Source: Treponema sp. (GTDB lineage Bacteria > Spirochaetota > Spirochaetia > Treponematales > Breznakiellaceae). Taken from it: a stretch of DNA of 63,702 nucleotides. Location of the stretch: positions 1-63,702 of the forward strand of contig JAISAQ010000051.1 in NCBI GenBank assembly GCA_031266775.1, written 5' to 3'. Below, piece after piece: positions 26,322-35,654 of this stretch. Both the position numbers and the translations under genes were made by a program. The number at the start of each line of letters is the position of its first letter. Positions within the stretch are counted from its first letter, which is position 1. The notes beneath the pieces were generated by a model. It ran no database searches. It was not told the origin of the DNA and saw nothing but the letters and a program-made list of their open reading frames with translations.

Positions 26322-29000
26322 TCAGCCGGCGGCGTCCCTTTCCAGTTCCACTTGGGCCACCGCCAAAAGCGCGATGGGGACCGAATAGGGGGAACACGAC
26401 ACATAGTCAAGCCCCGAATCCATGCAGAAACGAACGTTGGCCGGATTGGCTCCGTGCTCGCCGCAGAGTCCGCAGACAAGGTCCGGCCGGGTAAGCCGGC
26501 CGCGTTCCACCGCGAGGGCGATAAGCTCCTTGACGCGGGAATCCAGCGTGCTGAAGGGATTGCCGTTGATAAGGTCAAAGAGGGTGTAATCGGGCATAAA
26601 GGCGGTAAAATCATCCCGCGATATGCCCAGCGTAGTCTGGGTAAGGTCGTTGGTACCGAAACTGAAAAAGCGCCCGTACTTGGCGATTTCCCCGGCGCCA
26701 AGAGCCGCCGCGGGAAGCTCTATCATGGTGCCTATCTGGTATTCCACAGGCTTTGCCTTTTTCTCTTTACGAAGGGCCTCTTCTATATCAACAATGCCCG
26801 TGTAGCTTGAACCTTCGATCTTTTTCCCGTAGGCAATCAGCTTAAGCTCCGAGGCGTTCATGACAATGGGCACCATGATCTCGGGCCGGGCGTCTATCTT
26901 TTCCTGTCTGAGCTTAAAGACCGCCTCAAAAATGGCCTTTACCTGCATGGCGTAGATCTCTGGATACGAAACCGCGATACGGCAGCCCCGGTGCCCCAGC
27001 ATGGGGTTAAACTCGTGAAGCGCCTCTATCTGGGCAAGAACCGCCGCCTTGCCGGGCTTCGTCTTCCTGGTCTTCGCCACATGATTAAGATACGCCTTCA
27101 GTTCGTCGTCGTTGTGGGGCATGAATTCGTGAAGGGGCGAATCCAGAAGCCGTATGGTCACTTCCTTGCCGGCCATTACCTTGAGAATGCCGTAGAAATC
27201 CTCACGCTGCATAACCTGAAGTTTGGACAGCGCCTTGGTCCTGTCCTTGACATTATCGGAGAGGAGCATTTCCCGAAATACATTGATCCGCTCGGCCTTG
27301 AAGAACATGTGCTCGGTACGGCAGAGCCCGACGCCGCCCGCGCCGAAAGAAAGGGCCAGCGCCGCGTCACGGGGAGTGTCCGCGTTACACCGGACATGGA
27401 ACTTCTTGAGGAAACTTGTGCTAAGATCGATAAAATCAAGAAGTCCCGATTCCTTGGGATCAGGTTCAATGAGTTCCGCCGTCCCCTTGTACACGGTGGA
27501 CTCGCCGTAGAAGGGCACGCTGACGGTGATGTAATCCCCTTCGTTAATGGTAAAATCGCCGAGCGAAGCCTTGCTGCCCTTGATCTTGAGAACAGGGGCA
27601 ACAAGGGATACCTTTCCGTACTGGCGGGCAACAACGGACGCGTGGGCCGAATAGCCCCCTTCGGCGGTAAGCACCCCGGTGCTTACCTCAATGGCCTTGA
27701 CATCCTCGGCAAAGGAAGATTCCTTGCACAGGATAAAACGGTCATCCTCCCCTTTTTGCTGGGCCAGTTTTTTGGCTTCAAGAAGATCATCGGTACTAAA
27801 GTAGACTTTTCCTATGGCCGCGCCGGGAGCGCCGGCAATTCCGCCCCGCCAGCTCTTGAATCCCTTGACGCTGGAAATATTGATAACAGGATGAAGAATT
27901 TCGTTGAGCCGCAGCGGATCGATTGCCTTGACCACATACGCGTTATCCACAATTTTCCGTTTGGCAAGATCAAGAAACAGCTTTATGTCCGACTGTGTAG
28001 ACTTCTGATCGACAAGGCGCTGCTCTATAAGCCAGAGTTTCCCGTTCTCAACGGTAAAACGTATCTGCCTGATTTCCTTGAATTTATCCTCAAGGGCCCA
28101 CGCTATCTTCTGCAACTGCTTGAGGTGAACAGGATCGATCTTGTTAATCTCTTGCCCTGTCGCTCCCAGTTCGTTGAATTTTCCCCGGAAGAAATGCCCC
28201 TGCAGTTTCTTGTCCCCGGTAACCACATTCCGGCTGAAGAAATCGCCGGAACAGGAGGCCTTGCCGTAGTTCCCGTATACCATAGGCTGTATCAAAAGCG
28301 CCGTGTCGCGGTCGTTCTGATCGTCCATCTGGAGCATCTTGGAGATTTCGCTCAGGGTTATGAGGATCTGTTCCCCGGTGGAATTGAAAAAACCCTTGGG
28401 GAAATATTTGGCATACTCGTCCATATATTGTTCGGCGGACTTGTTAATGGGAAGGGGCTTTTCCTTTTCGCCCAGCTCATTGGAAGGCCCGCCTATGCCC
28501 AGCATGCGGTTGAGGATTTTCCCGCGCGCGGCGATTTCTTCCCTTTCTTTGCCCTTGTTTTCCAGTTCCTTGATCCGTTCCTCGATTTTAAGCATGCCGC
28601 GGAGCAGAAAGAGCACTTCATGCGCGGCAAAATCTTCGCCCACCCAATTGGCAAAGCCGCCGATGGTGGGTTTTACAAGGCCGAAGTTATGCAGGGTCGG
28701 ATACGTGGTAATGGCCAGGTTGGAGGATATGACCACTTTAAGCAGCATGGGATTTTTCGCGTCCCCAAAGGTTTTGCCCACAATGGCGGCGCATTTGTCC
28801 AGAAAGGTATTGATGTCCTTTTTTATGGACGCGGGATCTATCTCCGAGGCGATATCCGTATCAAGAATAAATCCGGGCAGAATGGGAAAGCCAAGTTCAG
28901 CAAATTCATTGGCCTGCCGTCCCCTTATTCCCAGTTTTTCAGGTTCGATCTTCTTGGGAATAACATCGATCTGGCTGAAAAAATGTATTCTGTTATCCAT
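26322..29000 (-). CDS. ppdK: Pyruvate, phosphate dikinase
   Basis: 892 residues from the ATG at 29000, chosen because GGGAGAG lies 8 bases upstream; the open frame runs further up to 29114. It interconverts PEP and pyruvate with ATP/AMP and pyrophosphate. The phosphohistidine is H453 in GGYSAHASVVARQYGK, and the TIM barrel has GVGLCRTEHMFF, SFGTNDLTQTTLGISRDD and CGEHGANPANVRFC. The N-terminal nucleotide-binding half is strongly diverged (see findings). An unknown gene and cfpA lie upstream on the same strand, an order I recall from T. pallidum. Confidence 0.85.
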   Translation of the reverse strand: MDNRIHFFSQIDVIPKKIEPEKLGIRGRQANEFAELGFPILPGFILDTDIASEIDPASIKKDINTFLDKCAAIVGKTFGDAKNPMLLKVVISSNLAITTYPTLHNFGLVKPTIGGFANWVGEDFAAHEVLFLLRGMLKIEERIKELENKGKEREEIAARGKILNRMLGIGGPSNELGEKEKPLPINKSAEQYMDEYAKYFPKGFFNSTGEQILITLSEISKMLQMDDQNDRDTALLIQPMVYGNYGKASCSGDFFSRNVVTGDKKLQGHFFRGKFNELGATGQEINKIDPVHLKQLQKIAWALEDKFKEIRQIRFTVENGKLWLIEQRLVDQKSTQSDIKLFLDLAKRKIVDNAYVVKAIDPLRLNEILHPVINISSVKGFKSWRGGIAGAPGAAIGKVYFSTDDLLEAKKLAQQKGEDDRFILCKESSFAEDVKAIEVSTGVLTAEGGYSAHASVVARQYGKVSLVAPVLKIKGSKASLGDFTINEGDYITVSVPFYGESTVYKGTAELIEPDPKESGLLDFIDLSTSFLKKFHVRCNADTPRDAALALSFGAGGVGLCRTEHMFFKAERINVFREMLLSDNVKDRTKALSKLQVMQREDFYGILKVMAGKEVTIRLLDSPLHEFMPHNDDELKAYLNHVAKTRKTKPGKAAVLAQIEALHEFNPMLGHRGCRIAVSYPEIYAMQVKAIFEAVFKLRQEKIDARPEIMVPIVMNASELKLIAYGKKIEGSSYTGIVDIEEALRKEKKAKPVEYQIGTMIELPAAALGAGEIAKYGRFFSFGTNDLTQTTLGISRDDFTAFMPDYTLFDLINGNPFSTLDSRVKELIALAVERGRLTRPDLVCGLCGEHGANPANVRFCMDSGLDYVSCSPYSVPIALLAVAQVELERDAAG

Positions 29001-29025
29001 AATTTTTGCTCTCCCGATTGAGGCT

Positions 29026-29178
29026 CTTTCAAAACGCCGGCTTTGAAAGGAACGCCCCGGATTTTTTAACGGGAAAAAACGGCTTAACGTCCGCTTTTTC
29101 CGGGCCGGTTTCACAACCAGCCTGATATTGAAACCGGCTCAATAGAAGTTGTTCAATAACCGGAGTTATTGAACAACT
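29026..29178. repeat. Cluster of REP-like hairpins upstream of ppdK
   Basis: Three stems: CTTTCAAA/TTTGAAAG (29026-29049), GCCGGTTTCA/TGAAACCGGC (29104-29138), and a perfect 14-bp stem AGTTGTTCAATAAC (29147-29160, partner 29165-29178). They fill the gap between ppdK and the next gene. Confidence 0.6.
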
Positions 29179-29188
29179 TTCGTTACAA

Positions 29189-30259
29189 TTAACCAAAGAG
29201 TTTTAAGACCGTATTCACAGGACCATGCAGGAAAGCTTCAAACTCATGGCTTGCCCCCTGGGCCAGATAACGCTGCAACTTTGCCACATCCTTAATATCA
29301 TTTCCGGCAACAGCAAATTCTATGGCGCTGCCGTGTTTTACCTTTCCCCACTTAAAGAGGGAATTAATATCAAGGATCCTTTCGCCCTCGTAGTAAATGT
29401 ACACTTCCAGATTGGGATATTTGGCGTTGTAGCTTGCCACAATCCGTTTCCAGGCTTCCACATTGCCGTTGTGAAAAAGTTCGTTCTGAACCACGACGGC
29501 ATACCGGGGGGTCATTCTTACCGGCCCCTTGGTTACAGGAGGGGGCGCGGCCGAAGCGGTAACCACCGGAGCGGCGATACGCTGGGCCTCATGCGTAGCG
29601 GCAGCCTCGGAAGCGGCCGGTTTCCGGCCGCGGGGAGCGCCCCGCCCGGCCTTTGCCGCCTTTGGCGCACCGGTTTTCCGGGGAGCTTTCTTTTCGGCGG
29701 GAACGGCGGTCTTTTTAAGGTGCTTCACGGTAAAGCCGCCCTTGAGCACTGCGGCCGGAGGCTTCACCCTGGCTCCTTCAAAAAGCGCGGCGGCGGTTTC
29801 CGCCGCTTTCCGGCAGTTTTCATCGGCCGGCTCCCCGGCCTTGCCGGCGTATACCACCAAAAGCTCCCGCTTCTTCATCCCGCCAAAACCGGCCAGTTCT
29901 TCGGCAACCTTGGGATTGGCCACAAGAAGGCCCATTTCAGGATGATGATACGCGACGACAAGATCGACCCCTTTCCATTTTTCAAAATCCTTCGCCAGTG
30001 ACGAAGGATCGGCAACTACGGAAGCAAGGTTGGAAGAAACGGCCTTATAGCCCATCTTGTCCACCAGCAGCATCCGTAAAAGAAGGGCCGCCCGTTCCCC
30101 CGAAAGATCCTCGTCTCCCATTTCAAAGAGAAGATCCCCCAGATTATTGCTTTCCCCGACTTCGTCAACAACATTTATTGTTTTTTTGATCTGGCGTACC
30201 GCGGAATTAAACCCCGACCGGGTAGAAAGAATTTCCAGATTAACGGCATCCTTCACCAT
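29189..30259 (-). CDS. Treponemal protein of unknown function with AT-hook-like linker
   Basis: 356 residues. Two folded parts (about 1-165 and 250-356) are joined by a long Ala/Pro/Lys-rich linker that contains PRGRKP near residue 209, close to the AT-hook core. The C-terminal part starts MTPRYAVVVQNELFHNGNVE. No enzyme motif is recognised. It lies directly downstream of cfpA on the same strand, separated by a terminator-like hairpin, and upstream of ppdK. A link to the cytoplasmic filament is suggested only by position. Confidence 0.65.
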   Translation of the reverse strand: MVKDAVNLEILSTRSGFNSAVRQIKKTINVVDEVGESNNLGDLLFEMGDEDLSGERAALLLRMLLVDKMGYKAVSSNLASVVADPSSLAKDFEKWKGVDLVVAYHHPEMGLLVANPKVAEELAGFGGMKKRELLVVYAGKAGEPADENCRKAAETAAALFEGARVKPPAAVLKGGFTVKHLKKTAVPAEKKAPRKTGAPKAAKAGRGAPRGRKPAASEAAATHEAQRIAAPVVTASAAPPPVTKGPVRMTPRYAVVVQNELFHNGNVEAWKRIVASYNAKYPNLEVYIYYEGERILDINSLFKWGKVKHGSAIEFAVAGNDIKDVAKLQRYLAQGASHEFEAFLHGPVNTVLKLFG

Positions 30260-30273
30260 TTTTTTCTCCTCCT

Positions 30274-30302
30274 AGAAAAAACGCCCCCGGACGGGGGCGT
30301 TT
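30274..30302 (-). terminator. Terminator after cfpA
   Basis: GC stem ACGCCCCCG/CGGGGGCGT with a T-run on the minus strand. It lies between cfpA and the downstream gene, so cfpA can be transcribed at a higher level alone. Confidence 0.75.
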
Positions 30303-30326
30303 CGGCTCATTTACCGACTCGTTTTT

Positions 30327-32369
30327 CTATACTTCCCTCAGGGCGTCACTGTTCTTCGCTTTCCGCCCGCGTTTGGCGGGTTTGGAATCCACGACACCGG
30401 CTTTACGGCCGCGTTTGGGCGCCGCGATGGCCTTGGGCCCCCCGGCTTCGGCAGATACGCTGGCAGGGCTTTCGCCGGAATTGATCAGATCCAGATACGC
30501 GCTGCCCGCGGAAGCGGGAGATGCGGAACCTTCGTCCGCCGCGGAGGAGAAGGACTGATTGATGTCTTCCCGCACCGTGGAACGCCGCCGGCTGAAGGAC
30601 GCGAAGGCCGCATCCTGGAAACCTTTGGACACGCCGTGGAGGAATTCATTAAGAACATTGGCCATGGCGTCCAGCGTCGCCTTTTTCCGCTTGATGGAAG
30701 TAATATCCACATCAAGCAAAAGCCCGGGCTGAATATGATAGGGGTTGATCATGTAATCAAACCTGTAATACTCCCGTTCGAGATAGGAAAGGCGGTCTTC
30801 CATAACACGCCGTTCAATGGGATACAGGTAATCGTACATAACCTTCATCTTGTTCCGCATGATGATAATGCGGCTCCTGATCCGGTCTTTTTCGTACAGG
30901 TAGGTCCTGTTCATCCGCTCAACTTCCGTTTCGGCGGGCCTGACAAAAGAAACTTCGTCCCATACCTTGGCGATATCCTCATAGAGGGGCTCGCCTGATT
31001 TTTCCTTGACGGTTTTGCGGATGCGGCCCTTGTTCTTTTTGGCAAGATCGTCAAAATCGGTTACACGGAAGGCGGATTTGGAATCCTGATAAATTACCTC
31101 CAGAACATCCCAGAGGTGCTGAACTTCGGTTTCAAAGCTCTTCATCTGGACATCGTAAGCCTTGCGTTCCTCAATGAGCTGGGCGTTGTCAAAGTAGCGC
31201 ATCTCAACCGCGTAACGTTCGTCGGGAAGATTCGCCGCATCGGTGTCCTCGTATTCCCGGATGATGAGCTCACGGGCGTTTTTGAGGTTTTCGATGTACT
31301 GATACCCCATTTTGGAGGTGTCAAGAATGGAAGTAATGGAATTGATCGCGGTGTTAAAACCCCGGTTCCTGATGTTCTCGATATCCACGATCTGCTTGAT
31401 GTTCTCCCTGATGTTAAGGGCGTCGAAGTTTTCGGGATCTATTTCCGCCCGGAGATCGTTGATCCGTTCCATGATCGTCTTTGCGATGATGGAGTAACGC
31501 TTGGATTTGGGATTCTCGACGTCGTCATCGGTGTAGTTTTCCACCTTGCTGATCTTGTTAAAGAGAATTTCGCTGTCGTTGAGTTCCTCGAGCCCCTGAT
31601 CGATGCGTTCATCCTTGAGCCGCTCAATGATCTTGTCCATTTCATCAATGATGTGCTTGGAAAGAAGATCCTTGATAAGGTACTCAACGGTAACCTGGTA
31701 GTGGAAAATGGGGCTGATAAGCTCCGAATCCAGAATATTGACCGAAAGTTTGACATCGGTAACGGTCTTGGGCTTTACCAGGTTGTCTTTGAAGGCGCAC
31801 TTGACAATGGAATAGGCGTTTTCACCCCGGATAAAGGCGCCGGTATCGGTCTTCTGGCGGAGGAGGCTGTTGGTCAGGTTTTCAAGGTCATTGACGCCGC
31901 GCTGTATGTGCCCCTGCAGATGGCCGTACATGTTGACCATGGATTTTTCAATTTCGCCGGTGTTGAACTTGTCGGCGCCGCCCACCGCGTCCAGGAGGTC
32001 CGCCACTTCCTTGGGAGTATACCGGGCAAGAATCTTCGTTTCTTCCTTGTCGATATAATTCCGGACCTTTTTGACCATTTCATCTTCAGTCGTTACCATG
32101 TACCGGTTGAACATGTTCTGGTAGTTCTGGTTGAAGTAGTTGTACAGCTTCTCCTTGAGGCCGCCCATGACATCCAGGCGTTCAAGCACGTCCTTGGGAA
32201 GTCTCGCGGTAAGATGATGGATAACCTTGTTGGTTTCTTCCTCCAGAAGCTGGTTCACTTCATTCTGCTGATCCCGGTATTCTTGGGCCAATGAATTGCG
32301 AGAACCTACGGCGCTCGGCTTTTCAGGATGGAATACATTCGGGCTCTTGGGCAGATCAATCGCTCCCAT
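30327..32369 (-). CDS. cfpA: Cytoplasmic filament protein CfpA
   Basis: 680 residues, the length known for treponemal CfpA, which forms the ribbon of cytoplasmic filaments under the inner membrane; loss in T. denticola impairs division. The protein is almost wholly charged and helical/coiled-coil ([40 protein letters not shown]). The last 35 residues are different: basic, with two KRGRKA motifs (652-657 and 666-671) that look like AT-hooks. AAGGAGA precedes the ATG. This gene is the best taxonomic marker in the window. Confidence 0.9.
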   Translation of the reverse strand: MGAIDLPKSPNVFHPEKPSAVGSRNSLAQEYRDQQNEVNQLLEEETNKVIHHLTARLPKDVLERLDVMGGLKEKLYNYFNQNYQNMFNRYMVTTEDEMVKKVRNYIDKEETKILARYTPKEVADLLDAVGGADKFNTGEIEKSMVNMYGHLQGHIQRGVNDLENLTNSLLRQKTDTGAFIRGENAYSIVKCAFKDNLVKPKTVTDVKLSVNILDSELISPIFHYQVTVEYLIKDLLSKHIIDEMDKIIERLKDERIDQGLEELNDSEILFNKISKVENYTDDDVENPKSKRYSIIAKTIMERINDLRAEIDPENFDALNIRENIKQIVDIENIRNRGFNTAINSITSILDTSKMGYQYIENLKNARELIIREYEDTDAANLPDERYAVEMRYFDNAQLIEERKAYDVQMKSFETEVQHLWDVLEVIYQDSKSAFRVTDFDDLAKKNKGRIRKTVKEKSGEPLYEDIAKVWDEVSFVRPAETEVERMNRTYLYEKDRIRSRIIIMRNKMKVMYDYLYPIERRVMEDRLSYLEREYYRFDYMINPYHIQPGLLLDVDITSIKRKKATLDAMANVLNEFLHGVSKGFQDAAFASFSRRRSTVREDINQSFSSAADEGSASPASAGSAYLDLINSGESPASVSAEAGGPKAIAAPKRGRKAGVVDSKPAKRGRKAKNSDALREV

Positions 32370-32503
32370 AATTTGTCTCCTTATAATTTAGTTTATTCCG
32401 AAAACATCCTACAACTAATATATAATCTTAGCAATATTTTGAAGAAAAAGTAAAGCTCTTTTTGAAAATTTCGAACGAAACTACTATAAAAAAAATCAAT
32501 CTA

Positions 32504-32512
32504 TGGTATAAT
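32504..32512 (+). promoter_or_regulatory. Extended -10 promoter
   Basis: TGGTATAAT, a consensus extended -10 box. It ends 7 bases before the ATG at 32519, so the transcript would start at or beside the start codon. No good -35 is seen. Confidence 0.5.
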
Positions 32513-32518
32513 CGGGGT

Positions 32519-33109
32519 ATGCAAGTCTTTTTCATCAAAAAAACGGCCTTTTGGCTGCTCCTTTTTGTCCTCCTGGGCCCCGTAACGGGAGGCGCCCAGG
32601 ATCTCCGGGCGGATACACGAACCGTCCCCGTTGCCGTTAACCTTATTGTGGACGGATCGCAGGCTTTCAAAGACGCCGGAAACGGGCCGGCGGACTGGCT
32701 TTGTGATTATTTTGTGGAGCGTATCCTTTCAGACGGCGACTACCTGACCGTGTGGAACGCCGCCGAAAGCGCCCGGATCGTCTTTTCCGGTACGGTGCAA
32801 AGCGGCGGCGGAAAGGAAGAAATCAAGAAAATCCTCCGCGCCATGAGCTTTTCGGGCAGCGAAGCCGATTTTACCGGGGCGCTCCGGGAAGCGGCGGGAA
32901 GGCGGCCGGAAAGATCGGCCGCCTGGACCTATACCCTCCTTGTTACGGGTTCTCCCGGGGCCCTTGTCCCGTCGCTTTTGGGGAGCAGCGCTTCCCTTCT
33001 TCGTTACTCCCGTGTGGACGAATACCCCGGCTGGCGGGTCCTTACTATAGCCCTTGATATAAGGGACCGGGTTAACCGGGCCGCCGCGGCCTATATAGCG
33101 GGCAACTAA
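32519..33109 (+). CDS. Exported VWA-like protein
   Basis: 196 residues from the ATG at 32519 (the open frame extends upstream, but no ribosome site is seen). The signal peptide is FFIKKTAFWLLLFVLLGPVTGGAQ. The mature part resembles a von Willebrand A fold: VPVAVNLIVDGSQAFKDA in place of the DxSxS metal site (degenerate), GSEADFTGALREA, and a WTYTLLVTGSPG strand. In T. pallidum a VWA protein (TP0750) lies next to pallilysin, and here a pallilysin-related gene is two genes downstream. Function is unproven. Confidence 0.6.
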   Translation: MQVFFIKKTAFWLLLFVLLGPVTGGAQDLRADTRTVPVAVNLIVDGSQAFKDAGNGPADWLCDYFVERILSDGDYLTVWNAAESARIVFSGTVQSGGGKEEIKKILRAMSFSGSEADFTGALREAAGRRPERSAAWTYTLLVTGSPGALVPSLLGSSASLLRYSRVDEYPGWRVLTIALDIRDRVNRAAAAYIAGN

Positions 33110-33118
33110 GCGCCACCC

Positions 33119-34126
33119 ATGGCGGAAAATTCGGGACAGGTTTCCCCGCAGGAACAGGTACTCCGGTTTCTGGAACGCCACGATTCGTTTATTCTGACCA
33201 CCCACGAGAATGCCGACGCCGACGGCTTGGGCGCGGAACTGGTATTTGCCTGTATTCTCGGCCAAATGGGAAAAAAGGTCCGTATCCTTAACAGCGAGAT
33301 CCCCGCGGAACGTTTCCGGTTCATGGACCCCGGCCGGCTAATAGAAAGCTGGGATCCTTCCCTGCACGGCGGCCTCTCAGGACAATCGGCTTTGCTGATC
33401 CTCGATACCGCCGATGAGTATAATATAGGCCGGACAAGGGAAATTCTTGCCCTGGTACGGGAAACAATGGCCGTTGATCATCACGAAAAAAACAAATTTT
33501 CTTCAATAATCGGGCTGATAGATCCCACGGCGTCTTCGGCCTGTGAACTGGCGGTAGAAACGGCGCTGGCGGCGGGGATCAGGCTTGACAACAACGCCGC
33601 CGTTGCGGCCTTTGCGGGGATAATCTACGATACGGGATCGTTATCGTACATCAAAACCACCGTGCGGACCTTCAGAATCTGCCTGATGCTTGTGGAGGCC
33701 GGAGTCGTCCCCTATTTTGTTTACGGAAAACTCAACGAAAGCGGCAGCATGAAGACGCTGCTTCTTCAGAAAAAGGTCCTTTCTACCCTTGACATACACT
33801 GCGGCGGCAGGGTGGCGGTACAGGTTTTGCGGAAAGAGGATCTGGAATCCACGGGGGCTTCCTTTGAGGACGCCGAATCCTTTGTCAATGTTCCGCTATG
33901 CGCGAAGGACGTTGCCGTCTCCGTTCTGGTAAAGGAAAACACCGAAGGCAAGGTCCGCTGTTCCCTCCGCTCCAAGGGAGAGATCAATGTGTCCAAAATA
34001 GCCAGGGCGTTCAACGGCGGGGGACATGTTACGTCGGCCGGTTTTCGCAGCGAATCGGATGTGGAAGAGACGCTGGCGCGGATACTGGAAAGAATAGGGG
34101 AAAATATGGCGGGTATGGAAAAATGA
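33119..34126 (+). CDS. DHH/DHHA1-family phosphoesterase (NrnA-like)
   Basis: 335 residues. The DHH motifs are clear: HENADADGLGAE, ILDTAD, and VDHHEKN, with DHHA1 substrate-binding GGGHVTSAGF at the end. Family members degrade nanoRNA, pAp or cyclic dinucleotides using manganese. It is cytoplasmic. It lies between two envelope-protein genes and its stop overlaps the next start by ATGA, so it is co-transcribed with them. Confidence 0.88.
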   Translation: MAENSGQVSPQEQVLRFLERHDSFILTTHENADADGLGAELVFACILGQMGKKVRILNSEIPAERFRFMDPGRLIESWDPSLHGGLSGQSALLILDTADEYNIGRTREILALVRETMAVDHHEKNKFSSIIGLIDPTASSACELAVETALAAGIRLDNNAAVAAFAGIIYDTGSLSYIKTTVRTFRICLMLVEAGVVPYFVYGKLNESGSMKTLLLQKKVLSTLDIHCGGRVAVQVLRKEDLESTGASFEDAESFVNVPLCAKDVAVSVLVKENTEGKVRCSLRSKGEINVSKIARAFNGGGHVTSAGFRSESDVEETLARILERIGENMAGMEK

Positions 34127-35631
34127 CAGGAAAATTCTTCAGCGTATTCGCCACCGCCGTGATCTGTCTTGCCGTAGCGGGGGCGGCGGTTTTTGTTTTT
34201 CGTCCCTTCAGGTTCGTTTTTCCCCAGAAAAACAGGGAACGGCGCCAAACAAGGATAGTTATTCCAAGGGAAACCGGAACCGGCCCGGAAGATCCCCTTT
34301 CCGCGGACGTTCTTTTCCGGGAGGAAGGCGTCAGGACCAGGGCCGCCATGGACGAGGGGGAAGTTGTCGTCACGGTTCTTACCCAGGACCTTGATGGAGA
34401 CACGGCGGAGGAACAGATCGTCGCCTTCAGGAACCTTCTTGAAATAGACAGTCCCATATACGTCACCTATATCGATTACGACGGGAAAGAAAAGGCGTAC
34501 CGGAGGCTCTGGAACGCCCCCACCGCCGCCACAAGGCCGGGAACCGTTTCTCTTTATACAAAGGATCTTGTCGGCGACCGGGGAACCTGCGTGATCCTCA
34601 CAGGCATGAACGGCTCGGGGGAACACACCATGACGATCTTCCGCAAATCCGCCGGGGAGGCAAACCGTCCGCAGGATCTCTACGGCCAGCCCTTTACCAA
34701 AATCGCCGAGCTGTGCATAGACGGTTCCATTTCCATTCTGGAGCAGGAACGGCCCCAGGCATACCACCTCGGCATGGCCCAGGGACGGAGCTTCCGCGTC
34801 GCCGCGTATGGCCGGAATTACGAATCGAACAACATACTGGATCAGATTGAAACAAGCTACGAATTCAACCCGGTCAACGGGTTATATGAACAAACCGGCA
34901 TGGTCCGCCTTCCCGGTTCCCAGATTGAGCAGCGCAGGCTGCGGGAACTGTTAAGCGGCGCGCCGGGGGTCTTTGAGGAATTTATCAACGATCTCTGGTA
35001 CTACGTTAGTCCCGACGGCACCGCGGACAGCCGCCAGTACATCCATTTTGATCCCCAGGGCAGGGAAATTATCTTCTACGGCGATGAAACCCAGCAGGTA
35101 TTTACCTGGCAGCAGTCGGCCCCTACCCGTTACGGATTGTACATTTCGTCCCGGAATATTTCGGTTACCACCCTGAGGCGTTTTCTGGACATAGAACTTG
35201 AATCCCTGAACAGCGTACGGGTCAGGGTGTTCGAGGACGTCCGGCTTAAAATAGGGGTGAACAACGCCTGGGACGGCTCCTACCGGAGGGCGGGAACGGT
35301 GAAAAAGGACGGCGGGGAGCCTTCTCCCTTTATTCCCTACATAGACAGGGCCTACGACAGCTCTATGGGAAAGATACGGTTTTTCCCGGACGGCGTGTAT
35401 GAACTCAGTGCCGGAGAAGAAACAAAAAGGGGACGCTATATTTTTTTCCGGGTACAGGATCAGGAATTGCTGGAACTGCGGGAAGAGGGGCCGGGCGGAA
35501 AGGCGCGGGAAATATTCCGTATCGAAGGAAACGCCCGTCTTTCCATGGTTCTTTTCCGGGTACGCCTGGGGGCCATAGGCATACAGGATCTCCGCGAGGA
35601 AGCCATTCCCCTGACCCCGGCCGCCGATTAA
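34123..35631 (+). CDS. Pallilysin-related adhesin-like protein
   Basis: 502 residues with one N-terminal membrane or signal segment (FFSVFATAVICLAVAGAAVF) followed by a large extracytoplasmic part. Two halves are visible: a beta-rich region around residues 50-290 and a C-terminal lipocalin-like part (IGVNNAWDGSYRRAGTVKKD onward). Annotated treponeme genomes carry a similar 'pallilysin-related adhesin' gene in this position; I call it on that recollection. The HExxH protease motif of T. pallidum pallilysin is absent, so proteolysis is not predicted. Confidence 0.5.
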   Translation: MTGKFFSVFATAVICLAVAGAAVFVFRPFRFVFPQKNRERRQTRIVIPRETGTGPEDPLSADVLFREEGVRTRAAMDEGEVVVTVLTQDLDGDTAEEQIVAFRNLLEIDSPIYVTYIDYDGKEKAYRRLWNAPTAATRPGTVSLYTKDLVGDRGTCVILTGMNGSGEHTMTIFRKSAGEANRPQDLYGQPFTKIAELCIDGSISILEQERPQAYHLGMAQGRSFRVAAYGRNYESNNILDQIETSYEFNPVNGLYEQTGMVRLPGSQIEQRRLRELLSGAPGVFEEFINDLWYYVSPDGTADSRQYIHFDPQGREIIFYGDETQQVFTWQQSAPTRYGLYISSRNISVTTLRRFLDIELESLNSVRVRVFEDVRLKIGVNNAWDGSYRRAGTVKKDGGEPSPFIPYIDRAYDSSMGKIRFFPDGVYELSAGEETKRGRYIFFRVQDQELLELREEGPGGKAREIFRIEGNARLSMVLFRVRLGAIGIQDLREEAIPLTPAAD

Positions 35632-35654
35632 ACGGGCCTCCGCATGAATGCGCC

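Noticed and set aside
26991-29021. 676-codon open frame on the plus strand
   Set aside because: It is the antisense of ppdK. The PPDK motifs on the minus strand are unmistakable, and high GC leaves long empty frames opposite.
31116-32294. 392-codon open frame opposite cfpA
   Set aside because: Antisense shadow of CfpA; repetitive hydrophobic translation without any domain.
34123-35631. Protease function for the pallilysin-related protein
   Set aside because: No HExxH motif or other metal-protease site is present in the 502 residues.
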